DNA of 64,000 bases from Cupriavidus oxalaticus (GCF_004768545.1 NZ_CP038635.1:1798001-1862000); one strand, 5' to 3'. Counted from the first letter of the stretch, positions 47,831-57,330 are shown. Translations and numbers: made by a program. The notes: generated from the letters alone by a model not told the origin.

Positions 47831-48610
47831 TCAACGGCCCACGAACTGCGGCCGGGTCTTGTCGATGAAGGCGCGGTGGCCGATGCGGAAATCCTCGGTA
47901 TCGAAGCAGGCATAGGACTCGGCATGCTCTTCCGGACGCAGCGGCGTGGGGTCGAGCAGCCTGCGCACGAACTGCTTGTGCCAGCGCGCCACCAGCGGCG
48001 CGCCGGCGGCAATGCGCCGTGCCGCCGCGTAGGCTTCGTCCGGCACGGCCTCGTCTGCCACCACGCGGTTGACCAGGCGCTTGTGCAGGGCCTCGTCGGC
48101 ATCGAATACGCGGCCCTCCAGGACGATTTCCAGCGCGGTCGCCGGTCCCGCCAGCGCCACCAGCCCGCCGAGTTCGCCATACGACATCACCAGCCCGAGC
48201 CGGTTGACCGGCACGCCGAAGCGGCTCGACCTGCCGCAGATGCGCAGGTCGCACATCGACGCGATTTCCAGCCCGCCGCCGACGCAGGCGCCCTGGATCA
48301 GCGCGATGGTCGGGTGCCGGCATTCGGCGATGGCGCGCATGGTGGCGTTGGTGATCACGCCGTACTGCTGCGCCTGCGCGGCGTTGGCGCGCATGGTGTC
48401 GAACTCGGCGATGTCGGCGCCGGCGGCGAAGGCCTTGTCGCCGGCGCCGCGCAGCACCACGCAGCGCAGCGTGTCGTCGGCCGACAGGCCCTGGATGGCT
48501 TCGGTCAGGCCCTGCCACATGGACAGGTCCATGGCATTGAGCTTGTCCGGATTGTTCAGCGTGATGGTGGCGACCTGCGCGTCGCGCTCGATCAGGATGG
48601 GTTGTCTCAT
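47831..48610 (-). CDS. enoyl-CoA hydratase/isomerase family protein
   Basis: 259 residues, crotonase fold. Oxyanion segments KAFAAGADIAEF and GACVGGGLEIA. Glu115 is at the position of the first catalytic Glu, but the second is Val135 (FGVPVNRLGLVM), so plain enoyl-CoA hydration is not assured. First gene of the minus-strand block, with a weak ribosome binding site at the ATG (48610). Its promoter must lie in the 275-bp region shared with the iron alcohol dehydrogenase gene, which contains a perfect 11-bp dyad. Confidence 0.86.
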   Translation of the reverse strand: MRQPILIERDAQVATITLNNPDKLNAMDLSMWQGLTEAIQGLSADDTLRCVVLRGAGDKAFAAGADIAEFDTMRANAAQAQQYGVITNATMRAIAECRHPTIALIQGACVGGGLEIASMCDLRICGRSSRFGVPVNRLGLVMSYGELGGLVALAGPATALEIVLEGRVFDADEALHKRLVNRVVADEAVPDEAYAAARRIAAGAPLVARWHKQFVRRLLDPTPLRPEEHAESYACFDTEDFRIGHRAFIDKTRPQFVGR

Positions 48611-48726
48611 GGTTGTCGTTGGTGTGGAGGAGGCCCGTCGGGTGCGGGCGGTGGTCCGGAATCCGGCTGGTCTGCGCCAGTCTAGGGCCCGCGCCGCGCG
48701 CCGCAAAACGAGAAAATCTCAGCGCC

Positions 48727-48782
48727 GCTTCAAGAAAAACTAGGCGTCCGGTGCTGTGAGTTTTTCTTGGGGTTGCTTCAAG
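48727..48782. promoter_or_regulatory. dyad operator candidate in the divergent catabolic promoter
   Basis: CAAGAAAAACT (48731-48741) and AGTTTTTCTTG (48759-48769) are perfect inverted 11-bp arms separated by 17 bp. GCTTCAAG also occurs twice (48727-48734 and 48775-48782), so the left arm motif recurs downstream of the right arm. The sequence is conspicuously A/T-rich for this genome and sits between the two start codons of the divergent blocks. Confidence 0.6.
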
Positions 48783-48885
48783 TAAATCCACGTTGTGACC
48801 CGCGCGCCTTGTTCCTAGACTTCGTCACCAATGCAGCCGGCCCGCCCCGCAGCGTCCGGCCCACCCCACACAGCATGGAGACAAG

Positions 48886-50025
48886 ATGGCCCTGATCCAC
48901 TACATCACCCAGATCCAGATCGACTTCGGCGCGATCGGGCTGCTGGCCCAGGAATGCGAACGCATCGGCATCACGCGCCCGCTGGTGGTCACCGACGCCG
49001 GCGTCAAGGCCGCCGGCATCGTGCAGCGCGTGCTGGAGCAGCTGCGCCCCGGCTGCGAGGCGGTGATCTACGACGGCACGCCGTCCAACCCGACCGAAGC
49101 CGCCATGCGCGAGGCCATGCGCCTCTATGGCGAGTACCGTTGCGACGGCATCATCGCGGTGGGCGGCGGCTCGCCGATCGACCTGGCCAAGGGAGTGGCG
49201 GTCTGCGCCACCCACGACGGCCCGCTGCGCCAGTTCGCCGCGATCGAGGGCGGCGTGGCGCGGATCACGGCGTCCACCGCACCGGTGATCGCGATCCCCA
49301 CCACGGCCGGCACCGGCAGCGAAGTCGGCCGCGGCGCCGTGCTGATCCTCGACGACGGACGCAAGGTCGGCGTGCTGTCGCCCTACCTGGTGCCGCGCGT
49401 GGCGATCTGCGATCCGGAACTGACGCTGGGCCTGCCGCCGATGCTGACGGCGGCCACCGGCATGGATGCCATTGCGCATTGCCTGGAAACGTTCATGGCG
49501 CCGGCCTTCAACCCGCCCGCCGACGGCATCGCGCTCGATGGCCTGCGCCGCGCCTGGCTGCATATCGAGCGCGCGCGCCGCGATCCGCAGGACCGTGCCG
49601 CGCGCCTGGCCATGATGAGCGCATCGATGCAGGGCGCGCTCGCGTTCCAGAAGGGGCTGGGCTGCGTGCACAGCCTGAGCCATGCGCTGGGCGGGCTGAT
49701 GCCGACGCTGCACCACGGCACCCTGAACGCCGTACTCCTGCCGGCGGTGATCCGCTTCAACGCCGACGCGCCGTCGATGCAGGCCGATGACAAGCTTGGG
49801 CGCATCGCGCAGGCCATGGGACTCCCCGATGCCAGCGCCGTCGCCCCGGCCATCACCGGCATGAACCGGCGCCTGGGCCTGCCCGCGGGCCTGCGCGAGA
49901 TGGGCGTCGATGCGGCGCTGTTCCCGCGCGTCATCGACTACGCGCTGGCCGACCACTGCCACAAGACCAACCCGCGCGAGGCCAGCGCCCAGGACTACCT
50001 GGCGCTGCTGCAGGCGTCCTTGTAA
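48886..50025 (+). CDS. iron-containing alcohol dehydrogenase
   Basis: 379 residues, group III ADH. NAD-binding GGGSPID at 93-99; metal ligands Asp194, His198 (GMDAIAHCLE), His262 and a His at 276/277 (VHSLSHALGG..TLHHG). Length matches FucO-type enzymes; maleylacetate reductase is a shorter relative and is less likely. It would oxidise an alcohol or reduce an aldehyde/keto group. First gene of the plus-strand block; its promoter region carries the 11-bp dyad. SD GGAGAC upstream. Confidence 0.92.
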   Translation: MALIHYITQIQIDFGAIGLLAQECERIGITRPLVVTDAGVKAAGIVQRVLEQLRPGCEAVIYDGTPSNPTEAAMREAMRLYGEYRCDGIIAVGGGSPIDLAKGVAVCATHDGPLRQFAAIEGGVARITASTAPVIAIPTTAGTGSEVGRGAVLILDDGRKVGVLSPYLVPRVAICDPELTLGLPPMLTAATGMDAIAHCLETFMAPAFNPPADGIALDGLRRAWLHIERARRDPQDRAARLAMMSASMQGALAFQKGLGCVHSLSHALGGLMPTLHHGTLNAVLLPAVIRFNADAPSMQADDKLGRIAQAMGLPDASAVAPAITGMNRRLGLPAGLREMGVDAALFPRVIDYALADHCHKTNPREASAQDYLALLQASL

Positions 50026-50071
50026 GGCGCCGGCACTTCCCTACACCAACAACAACATCAGGAGACAACGC

Positions 50072-51037
50072 ATGCGACGTCGCACATTGCTGTGCGCGGG
50101 CGCGGCCGCCTTGGCCACGCCGCTGGCAGCCTGGTCCCAGGCACTGCCGACCGGCCCGATCCGCATCATCGTGGGATTCCCGCCCGGCGGCGGCACCGAC
50201 GTGATGGCGCGCGTGATCGCGCAGCAGCTCTCGGCGCTGTGGCGGGTGCCGGTCATCGTCGAGAACCGGCCAGGCGCCGCCGGCGTGGTCGCCGCCGAGT
50301 ACACCGCGCGCCAGGCGCCGGACGGCACCACGCTGCTGATGACCAATATCAGCAACCATGCCATCGCACCCAGCCTGTACCCGAAGCTGGGCTACTCGGT
50401 GGAGAAGGACTTCACGCCGGTCATGCTGGTCGGCGTCACGCCCAACCTGCTGATCTGCCATACCGGCGGGCGCGCGCGCTCGGTGGCCGACGTGGTCGCG
50501 CTGTGCCGCAGCCAGCCGGGCAAGATCACCTTTGGCTCGTCCGGCGCCGGCGCGGCGCAGCACCTGGCGCTGGAGATGTTCAAGCTGCGCGCCGGCGTGG
50601 ATGCGCTGCACGTGCCGTATCGCGGCTCGGCGCCGATGCTGACCGACCTGATCGGCGGCCAGATCGACTTCAGCTTCGAAACCATGACTTCCGCCACGCC
50701 GCAGATCCAGGGCGGCAAGGTGGTGGCGATCGCGCAGACGCGCACGCGCCGCGCGGCCAGTTATCCCAATGTGCCGACGCTGGCGGAATCGGGCTTTCCC
50801 GGCTTCGATGCCGGCACCTGGTACGGGCTGGTCGGCCCCGCCGGGCTGCCCGCGCCCATGGTCCAGCGCATGAACGCGGACCTGAACAAGGTGCTGGCGA
50901 TGCCCGACGTGGCGGGCAAGCTCGCCGGCTTCGGTGCCGAGGACGGCGGCGGCAGCGCGGCGCGCTTCGCGCAGTTCATCGCCACGGAGCGCGCCAAGTG
51001 GGCGCGCGTGGTCAAGGACGCTAACGTGAAGGTGTGA
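50072..51037 (+). CDS. Bug-family (TctC-like) periplasmic binding protein, copy 2
   Basis: 321 residues. Signal peptide (MRRRTLLCAGAAALATPLAAWSQA, shown in part: RRRTLL then a hydrophobic core, cleavage near residue 22-24); the RR pair leaves Tat export possible. PIRIIVGFPPGGGTDVMARVIA and FGSSGAGAAQHLALEMF are Bug landmarks. ATG 50072 with GGAGAC. Again no TctA/TctB genes nearby. It is followed one base later by the FAH-family gene, so the two are tightly coupled. Confidence 0.91.
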   Translation: MRRRTLLCAGAAALATPLAAWSQALPTGPIRIIVGFPPGGGTDVMARVIAQQLSALWRVPVIVENRPGAAGVVAAEYTARQAPDGTTLLMTNISNHAIAPSLYPKLGYSVEKDFTPVMLVGVTPNLLICHTGGRARSVADVVALCRSQPGKITFGSSGAGAAQHLALEMFKLRAGVDALHVPYRGSAPMLTDLIGGQIDFSFETMTSATPQIQGGKVVAIAQTRTRRAASYPNVPTLAESGFPGFDAGTWYGLVGPAGLPAPMVQRMNADLNKVLAMPDVAGKLAGFGAEDGGGSAARFAQFIATERAKWARVVKDANVKV

Positions 51038-51038
51038 C

Positions 51039-52229
51039 ATGACACGACGCATCTCGGTTGAGGAAACCCTGCCGCGCGACGCGGACCACGCCTTGCTGGT
51101 GGGACGCGCGTGGCTGCCCGGCCCGCGCGGGGGCCCCGTGACGGTAGTCGTGCGCGGCGCGGAATTGTTCGATATCACGGCCACCGCGCCCACGATTGCC
51201 GGCCTGCTGGCGCTGCCTGACTGCGCCGAACGCGTGCGGCAGGCCACCGGGCCTTCGCTGGGGCTGCTGCAGGACTGGCTCGACTCGACCTGCGCGCACG
51301 GGCCGGACCCGGAGCATCGCCACCTGCTGGCGCCGAACGACCTGCAGGTGGTCAAGGCCGCCGGCGTGACCTTTGCCGCCAGCCTGGTCGAGCGCGTGAT
51401 CGAGGAGCGCGCGCGCGGCGACGCGGCCAGCGCCGCCGCGGTGCGCGAGAGCGTCAGCGCCATCATCGGCACGGGCCTTGCCGCCATTCGCCCGGGTTCG
51501 CCCGAAGCCATGCGCATCAAGGATGTGCTGGTCGCGCAGGGGTTGTGGTCGCAATACCTGGAAGTCGGCATCGGCCCGGACGCGGAGATCTTCACCAAGG
51601 CCGCGCCGCTGTCATCGGTGGGCACCGGCGTGGATGTGGGCCTGCATCCGGCATCGACCTGGAACAACCCCGAGCCGGAGGTGGTGCTGGCGGTCTCGCC
51701 GCGCGGCGAGATCGTCGGCGCGGCGCTGGGCAACGACGTCAACCTGCGCGACTTCGAAGGCCGCAGCGCACTGCTGCTGGGCAAGGCCAAGGACAACAAC
51801 GCGTCCTGCGGCATCGGCCCGTGGATCCGGCTGTGCGATGCGCATTTCGGCATCGACGAGATCGCGCGGACCGAGATCGGCCTGACCATCGAAGGCGAGG
51901 ATGGCTTCGTGCTGCATGGCGCCAGCGCGATGACGCAGATCAGCCGTTCGCCGCAGGAACTGGTGGCGCATGCGATGGGCGCGCACCACCAATACCCCGA
52001 CGGCATGATGCTGTTCTGCGGCACGCTGTTCGCGCCGGTGCAGGATCGCGACGCAGCTGGCGCCGGCTTTACCCATCACCCGGGCGACCGCGTCAGCATT
52101 TCGGCGGCGCACTTCGGCGGCCTGGTGAACTGGGTCCGCACCAGCGACGCGCTGCCGCCGTGGACCTTCGGCATCGGCGCGCTGATGGACAGCCTCGCCC
52201 GGCGTGGCCTGCTGCATCCGCCGCCCTGA
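51039..52229 (+). CDS. fumarylacetoacetate hydrolase-family protein (AraD1-like)
   Basis: 396 residues. The C-terminal FAH domain has the metal-binding Glu-Glu pair in NNPEPEVVLAV and Asp in GNDVNLRDFEG, then KAKDNNASCGIGPW. A long N-terminal region (about 1-130) and the overall length are like AraD1/2-keto-3-deoxy-acid dehydratase-type members rather than simple FAH hydrolases. It could dehydrate a 2-keto-3-deoxy sugar acid or cleave a C-C bond. Starts one base after the Bug gene stop. Confidence 0.85.
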   Translation: MTRRISVEETLPRDADHALLVGRAWLPGPRGGPVTVVVRGAELFDITATAPTIAGLLALPDCAERVRQATGPSLGLLQDWLDSTCAHGPDPEHRHLLAPNDLQVVKAAGVTFAASLVERVIEERARGDAASAAAVRESVSAIIGTGLAAIRPGSPEAMRIKDVLVAQGLWSQYLEVGIGPDAEIFTKAAPLSSVGTGVDVGLHPASTWNNPEPEVVLAVSPRGEIVGAALGNDVNLRDFEGRSALLLGKAKDNNASCGIGPWIRLCDAHFGIDEIARTEIGLTIEGEDGFVLHGASAMTQISRSPQELVAHAMGAHHQYPDGMMLFCGTLFAPVQDRDAAGAGFTHHPGDRVSISAAHFGGLVNWVRTSDALPPWTFGIGALMDSLARRGLLHPPP

Positions 52230-52319
52230 TCGCCTCCCGCCCCTGATCCGCCCCTGTATGGGGGCACCGAGAGCCCGGCGCACATCGACCAGGCCGCATC
52301 ACAAAACCCAGGAGACACC

Positions 52320-53312
52320 ATGAAACACGTTATCCCGCATATCGTGCTGGCAGCGCTATTGTCCGTTGCCGGCGTGGCACAGGCACACGCACAGACACCG
52401 GCACCGGTAAAGCTGCGCTTCGCCCATACCGTTCCGGAAACCGATTCGCAGCACCTGGCCGCACTCGCCTTCAGCAAGAAGGTCAGGGAGCGCACCCAGG
52501 GCGGCGTCGAGATCCAGGTCTTTGCCAACAGCCAGCTCGGCAACGACACCACCCTGGTCACCGGCGTGCGCAGCGGCACCATCGATATCGGCGCCACCGG
52601 CAATCCCTTTGTCACCGGCCTGGCGCCACGCCTGAACGTGCTCGACCTGCCCTACCAGTTCGAGGACGGCCCCTCGGCCTACAAGGTGCTGGACGGCCCG
52701 GTCGGCCGTTCATTGCTGGAAGAACTGGGCGCCCACCGCATCAAGGGCCTGGCCTTCTGGGAGATCGGCTTCCGCAGCCTGGGCAACAACAAGCGACCGG
52801 TCAGCAAGGCCGAGGACATCCGCGGCCTGAAGATCCGCACCACGCCCAACCCGTCGCATATCAAGGCCTTCCAGCTGCTGGGCGCGAGCCCGCAGCCGAT
52901 GCCGTTCGCCGAGGTCTTCGGCGCGCTGGAATCCGGCGCGGTCGACGGCCAGGAGAATCCGCCCACGCTGATGGTCTCGGCCAAGATGTACGAGGTGCAG
53001 AAGTACGTGTCGATGACGCGCCACGCCTATACCGCGCTGGTGGTGCTGATGAACAAGGCGAAGTTCGACGGGCTCAGGCCCGAGTACCAGAAGGTGCTGC
53101 TGGAAGAGGCCGCTGCCGCCGCCACCTACCAGCGCAAGCTCAACGCCGACAACGAGGCTGCGGCTATCGCCACGCTGCGTGCCAGGGGCGTGCAGGTCAA
53201 CGAGCATCCCGACAACGCCGGCATCCGCAAGGTGGTGCGCGAGGAGACGCGCCAGCTGTTCGTGCAGAAGAACGGCGACGCCGTGCTGCGCGCCATGGAC
53301 GCCCAGCGCTAG
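52320..53312 (+). CDS. dctP: TRAP transporter substrate-binding protein DctP
   Basis: 330 residues. Signal peptide with cleavage near AHA-QTP (24). LRFAHTVPETDSQHLAALAFSKKV, VEIQVFANSQLGND and IRGLKIRTTPNPSHIKAFQLLGA (Arg of the carboxylate clamp) followed by PMPFAEVFGALESGAVDGQENP are canonical. Ligands of this family are mostly C4-sugar-type carboxylates. The membrane partners DctQ and DctM follow after one inserted amidohydrolase gene. The symbol denotes the family role, not proven C4-dicarboxylate transport. Confidence 0.94.
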   Translation: MKHVIPHIVLAALLSVAGVAQAHAQTPAPVKLRFAHTVPETDSQHLAALAFSKKVRERTQGGVEIQVFANSQLGNDTTLVTGVRSGTIDIGATGNPFVTGLAPRLNVLDLPYQFEDGPSAYKVLDGPVGRSLLEELGAHRIKGLAFWEIGFRSLGNNKRPVSKAEDIRGLKIRTTPNPSHIKAFQLLGASPQPMPFAEVFGALESGAVDGQENPPTLMVSAKMYEVQKYVSMTRHAYTALVVLMNKAKFDGLRPEYQKVLLEEAAAAATYQRKLNADNEAAAIATLRARGVQVNEHPDNAGIRKVVREETRQLFVQKNGDAVLRAMDAQR

Positions 53313-53322
53313 GAGGCCGGCC

Positions 53323-54255
53323 ATGTCCGCATTGCCAGCTGCCATCGTCGACGCCCACCACCACCTGTGGCGGCTCGGCCCGGCACGCTATCCCTGGCTG
53401 CAGGAGCGGTACGACGCCGCAGCGTTTTTTCTTGGCGACTACGCCGCGCTGCGGCAGGACTTCGAACCGGCCGACTACCTGCGCCAGTGGGACGGCCTGC
53501 CCCTGGCCGCCAGCGTCCACGTGGAAGCCGAGCGGCATGCCGACGAATCGGTGGCCGAGACCGCGTGGCTGCATCAGGTCCACGCGCGCCACGGCTTTCC
53601 CAATGCGGTAGTCGCGCATGCCGACTTCAACAGCGACACGCTGGCGGCACAGCTGCGCGCGCACCAGGCCTTCCCGCTGGTGCGGGGCGTGCGGTGCAAG
53701 CCGCGCACCAGCCAGTCAGCGGATGCCAGCGTGCGCGGCCAGCCCGGCACGCTGCAGGACCCGCGCTGGCTCTCCGGGCTGCAGCGGCTGGCCGGGCATG
53801 GCCTGGCGTGGGACCTGCGGGTGCCGTGGTGGCATCTGGAGGAAGCCGCCGAGGCGATCGCCGCGGTGCCGGGGCTTGCCGTGGTGGTGGAACACACCGG
53901 CCTGCCGTGGGACCGCACTGAAGCGGGCCTGTCCGGCTGGCGCCGCGGGCTGGCGGCGCTGGCCAGCCTGCCCGGGGTGCACCTGAAGCTGTCCGAGTTC
54001 GGCTTGCCGGGCGCGGCATGGGATCGCGCCGGCAATGTCGGCGTCATCCGCCAGGCGCTGGAGATCTTCGGCTGGCAGCGCTGCATGTTCGCCAGCAACC
54101 TGCCCGTGTCGGGGCTGCGCGCATCGCTGCATGAAATCGTCAATACCGTCGCCGCGGCGCTGGAAGGCCTGCCCGACGCCGCCGCGCAGGCGGTTTGGCA
54201 CGACAACGCCATGCGCTTTTACCGGATCGGGGCAACCGCGCGACGCCTGCGCTGA
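53323..54255 (+). CDS. COG3618 amidohydrolase (lactonase/PDC hydrolase-like), copy 2
   Basis: 310 residues. VDAHHHLWRLG near 10-18 provides the first metal His pair, followed by ASVHVEAERHADES, VVVEHTGLPWDR and MFASNLPVSGL. Paralogous to the protein at 44549-45475. It is inserted between dctP and dctQ, with its ribosome binding site AGGAGG overlapping the dctP stop (TAGGAGG), so translation is coupled. Its place inside the transporter operon implies action on the imported compound or an early product. Sugar-acid lactonase is the leading guess. Confidence 0.88.
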   Translation: MSALPAAIVDAHHHLWRLGPARYPWLQERYDAAAFFLGDYAALRQDFEPADYLRQWDGLPLAASVHVEAERHADESVAETAWLHQVHARHGFPNAVVAHADFNSDTLAAQLRAHQAFPLVRGVRCKPRTSQSADASVRGQPGTLQDPRWLSGLQRLAGHGLAWDLRVPWWHLEEAAEAIAAVPGLAVVVEHTGLPWDRTEAGLSGWRRGLAALASLPGVHLKLSEFGLPGAAWDRAGNVGVIRQALEIFGWQRCMFASNLPVSGLRASLHEIVNTVAAALEGLPDAAAQAVWHDNAMRFYRIGATARRLR

Positions 54256-54282
54256 CCCCCGTCCACCCAGGAGTCCTCAATC

Positions 54283-54783
54283 ATGAACCGAATTACGCTG
54301 CGCCTGATCCAGGGCGCGATGGTCGCCATGATGGCCGCCATGATCGTGCTGGTCTTTGGCAACGTGGTGCTGCGCTACGTCTTCAATTCCGGCATTGCCT
54401 TCTCCGAGGAAGCCTCGCGCTTCATCTTCATGTGGCTGACGCTGACCGGCGCCCTGCTGGTGATGCATGACAAGGCCCACCTGGGGATGTCCACCGTGGT
54501 ATCGCGGCTGGGCGAGACCGGGCAGCGTGCCTGCCGCCTTCTCGCCGACGCGGGCGCGCTGGGCTGCTGCCTGCTGCTGGCCCATGGCGCCTGGCAGCTG
54601 GTGGCGATCGGCATGGACGACCGCGCACCCGTCACCGGCGTGCCGCTGGGCGTGGTCTATGCCTGCCTGCTGGTGTGCAGCGTCGGCATGGCGGCGATGC
54701 TGCTGCACGGGCTGTGGCGCCTCGCCAGCGGCCGCATGGCGCAGCATGAACTGGTGCCGCAGTCCGGCGCCTCCGGCGAATAA
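54283..54783 (+). CDS. dctQ: TRAP transporter small membrane subunit DctQ
   Basis: 166 residues, four membrane helices. NVVLRYVFNSGIAFSEEASRFIFMWLTLTGA is the DctQ signature, with the conserved polar pair before helix 2. It starts 27 bp after the amidohydrolase and ends 16 bp before dctM. It pairs with DctM to form the membrane part of the Na+-coupled transporter. Confidence 0.93.
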   Translation: MNRITLRLIQGAMVAMMAAMIVLVFGNVVLRYVFNSGIAFSEEASRFIFMWLTLTGALLVMHDKAHLGMSTVVSRLGETGQRACRLLADAGALGCCLLLAHGAWQLVAIGMDDRAPVTGVPLGVVYACLLVCSVGMAAMLLHGLWRLASGRMAQHELVPQSGASGE

Positions 54784-54799
54784 GCGCAAGGAGCCTGCC

Positions 54800-56077
54800 A
54801 TGACCATCTTTGTCTTTGTCGGCTCGCTGCTGGGCGCAATGTCGCTCGGCATGCCCATCTGTTTTGCGCTGCTGGCTTCCGGGGTCGCGCTGATGCTGCA
54901 CCTGGGTAACTTCGATACGCAGATCCTCGCGCAGAACATGCTCGAGGGCGTCAACAACTATCCGCTGATGGCGGTGCCGTTCTTCATGCTGGCGGGCGAG
55001 CTGATGAACGCCGGCGGCCTGTCGCGGCGCATCGTGCGCGTCGCCGACGCGGCGGTCGGGCACGTCCGTGGCGGGCTGGGCTACGTGGCGATCATCGCGG
55101 CGACGGTGGTGGCCAGCATCTCCGGCTCGGCCGTGGCCGATACCGCCGCGGTCGCCGCGCTGCTGATCCCGATGATGCGCAACGCCGGCTACAACGTGCC
55201 GCGCGCGGCGGGACTGATCGCGGCGGGTGGCATCATCGCGCCGGTGATCCCGCCGTCGATCGCCATCGTGGTGTTTGGCGTGGTCGCGCAGGTGTCGATC
55301 ACCAAGCTGTTCCTCGCCGGCATCGCGCCGGGCGCGATGATGGCCCTGACCCTCGCCGTCACCTGGCACTTCTGTGCGCGCAAGGAAAAGCTCGCGCCCA
55401 CCGAGCCCTTCAATGCCCGCCGCCTGGCCAGGGCCGCGCTCGACGGCATCTGGGCCCTGGTGCTGCCGGTGGTGATCATCGGCGGCATGAAGATCGGCGC
55501 GTTCACGCCGACCGAAGCGGCGGTGGTCGCCGTGGTCTACGCCATGGTGGTCGGCCGCTTCGTCTACGGCGAACTGAAGCTGCGCGCGCTGCCGGAACTG
55601 ATCGTCACCGCGGCCAAGACCTCCGCCACGGTGCTGTTCCTGGTGGCCTGCGCGCTGGTGTCGGCATGGCTGATCACCATCGCCAATATCCCGGCGCAGG
55701 TGACCGACCTGCTCGAACCCTTCATCGACAACAAGATCCTGCTGATGTTCGTCATCATGATCCTGGTGATCGTGGTGGGCACCGCGCTCGACCTGATGCC
55801 GACGGTGCTGATCATGACCCCGATCCTGATGCCGGTGATCACCAAGGCGGGCATCGACCCGGTGTACTTCGGCGTGATGTTCGTGCTCAACAACGCCATC
55901 GGCCTGCTGACGCCGCCGGTGGGCACGGTGCTCAACGTCGTGGCGGGCACTTCGCGCTGCAGCCTGGACAGCGTGATCGGCGGCGTCTGGCCGTTCCTGC
56001 TGAGCCTGACCGCGCTGATGTTCCTGTTCGTGCTGTTCCCGCAGCTGATCCTGGTGCCGGCCGCATGGCTGCACTAA
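54800..56077 (+). CDS. dctM: TRAP transporter large membrane subunit DctM
   Basis: 425 residues, about 12 membrane segments. FMLAGELMNAGGLSRRIVRVADA, ATVVASISGSAVADTAAVAALLIPMM and GIIAPVIPPSIAIVVFGVV are hallmark stretches. ATG 54800 has AAGGAG 8 bases upstream; no reason to fuse with dctQ, which ends before it. With DctP and DctQ it completes a TRAP importer, energised by an ion gradient. Confidence 0.95.
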   Translation: MTIFVFVGSLLGAMSLGMPICFALLASGVALMLHLGNFDTQILAQNMLEGVNNYPLMAVPFFMLAGELMNAGGLSRRIVRVADAAVGHVRGGLGYVAIIAATVVASISGSAVADTAAVAALLIPMMRNAGYNVPRAAGLIAAGGIIAPVIPPSIAIVVFGVVAQVSITKLFLAGIAPGAMMALTLAVTWHFCARKEKLAPTEPFNARRLARAALDGIWALVLPVVIIGGMKIGAFTPTEAAVVAVVYAMVVGRFVYGELKLRALPELIVTAAKTSATVLFLVACALVSAWLITIANIPAQVTDLLEPFIDNKILLMFVIMILVIVVGTALDLMPTVLIMTPILMPVITKAGIDPVYFGVMFVLNNAIGLLTPPVGTVLNVVAGTSRCSLDSVIGGVWPFLLSLTALMFLFVLFPQLILVPAAWLH

Positions 56078-56117
56078 GGCCAGGCGCGCTCCATCTTTCT
56101 TCCTTGCAGGACACAAG

Positions 56118-57275
56118 ATGCCATCCATCAACGAGATCGAGGACCTGCGCCGGCTCGCCCGGCAGCGGGTGCCGCGCATGTTCTATGAATACGCCGACTC
56201 CGGTTCGTGGACCGAGTCCACGTACCGCGCCAACCAGCGCGAGTTCGGCAACATCCTGCTGCGCCAGCGCGTGGCCGTGGATATCGGCGAGCGCCGCGTC
56301 GCCACACGCATGCTGGACCAGGACGTCGCCATGCCGGTGGCGATCGCCCCGACCGGGCTGGCCGGCATGCAGCACGCCGACGGCGAGATCCTGGCCGCCC
56401 GCGCCGCGCGCGATTTCGGCGTGCCGTTCACGCTGCCCACGGTCAGCATCTGTTCGATCGAAGACGTGGCCGAGGCCACCGGCGGGCATCCGTTCTGGTT
56501 CCAGCTCTATGTGATGCGCGACCGCGCCTTCGTCGAACGCCTGATGGACCGCGCCCGCGCCGCGGGCTGCCCGGCGCTGGTGCTGACGCTGGACCTGCCG
56601 GTCAGCGCGCAACGCCACAAGGACCTGCGCAACGGCCTGTCGGCTCCGCCGCGCCTGACGCCGTGGAACCTGCTCGACATGATGGGCAAGCCGCGCTGGT
56701 GCCTGGGCATGCTGGGCACGCGCCGCCGCAGCTTCGGCAACATCATCGGCCATGTGCAGGGCGTCGACGACATGACCTCGCTGGCCGACTGGTCGAGCCG
56801 CCAGTACGACCCGACGCTGGACTGGGACGACGTGGCGTGGATCCGCCGCCGCTGGCCCGGCAAGCTGGTGCTCAAGGGCATCCAGGATGTCGAGGATGCG
56901 CGGCTCGCGTGCCAGTCGGGCGCGGACGCGCTGATCGTGTCAAACCACGGCGGCCGGCAGCTCGACGGCGCGCCGGCATCGATCCGCGCCCTGCCCGCCA
57001 TCGCGCAAGCCGTGGGCGAGCGCATCGAAGTCCATATGGACGGCGGCATCCGCTCCGGGCAGGACGTGCTGAAGGCGGTCGCGCTCGGCGCCCGGGGCGT
57101 CTATATCGGCCGGCCGATGCTGTATGGGCTGGGCGCCATGGGACAGGCCGGCGTGACGCGGGCGCTTGAGATCATCCGCAAGGAACTCGACCTGACCATG
57201 GCCTTCTGCGGCCACACCGACATCCGCGCGGTCGGCACGGACATCCTGCTGCCGCCGCATCCGCCCGCCTCGTAG
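56118..57275 (+). CDS. lldD: FMN-dependent alpha-hydroxy acid dehydrogenase (L-lactate dehydrogenase family)
   Basis: 385 residues, TIM barrel. Catalytic His277 and Arg follow in SNHGGRQLDGAPAS; the N-terminal FYEYADSGSWTESTYR and IAPTGLAGMQHADGE, and the phosphate-binding VHMDGGIRSGQDVLKA..GRPMLYG, are canonical. It oxidises an L-2-hydroxy acid to the 2-keto acid. Genomic context suggests the substrate is an intermediate of the island's pathway rather than lactate itself, so the symbol marks the family only. 40 bp after dctM. Confidence 0.92.
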   Translation: MPSINEIEDLRRLARQRVPRMFYEYADSGSWTESTYRANQREFGNILLRQRVAVDIGERRVATRMLDQDVAMPVAIAPTGLAGMQHADGEILAARAARDFGVPFTLPTVSICSIEDVAEATGGHPFWFQLYVMRDRAFVERLMDRARAAGCPALVLTLDLPVSAQRHKDLRNGLSAPPRLTPWNLLDMMGKPRWCLGMLGTRRRSFGNIIGHVQGVDDMTSLADWSSRQYDPTLDWDDVAWIRRRWPGKLVLKGIQDVEDARLACQSGADALIVSNHGGRQLDGAPASIRALPAIAQAVGERIEVHMDGGIRSGQDVLKAVALGARGVYIGRPMLYGLGAMGQAGVTRALEIIRKELDLTMAFCGHTDIRAVGTDILLPPHPPAS

Positions 57276-57330
57276 TTTTCTTGCCGTAGCCACAAACCCA
57301 GACGCAATCAAACCAGACAGGAGACAACAG

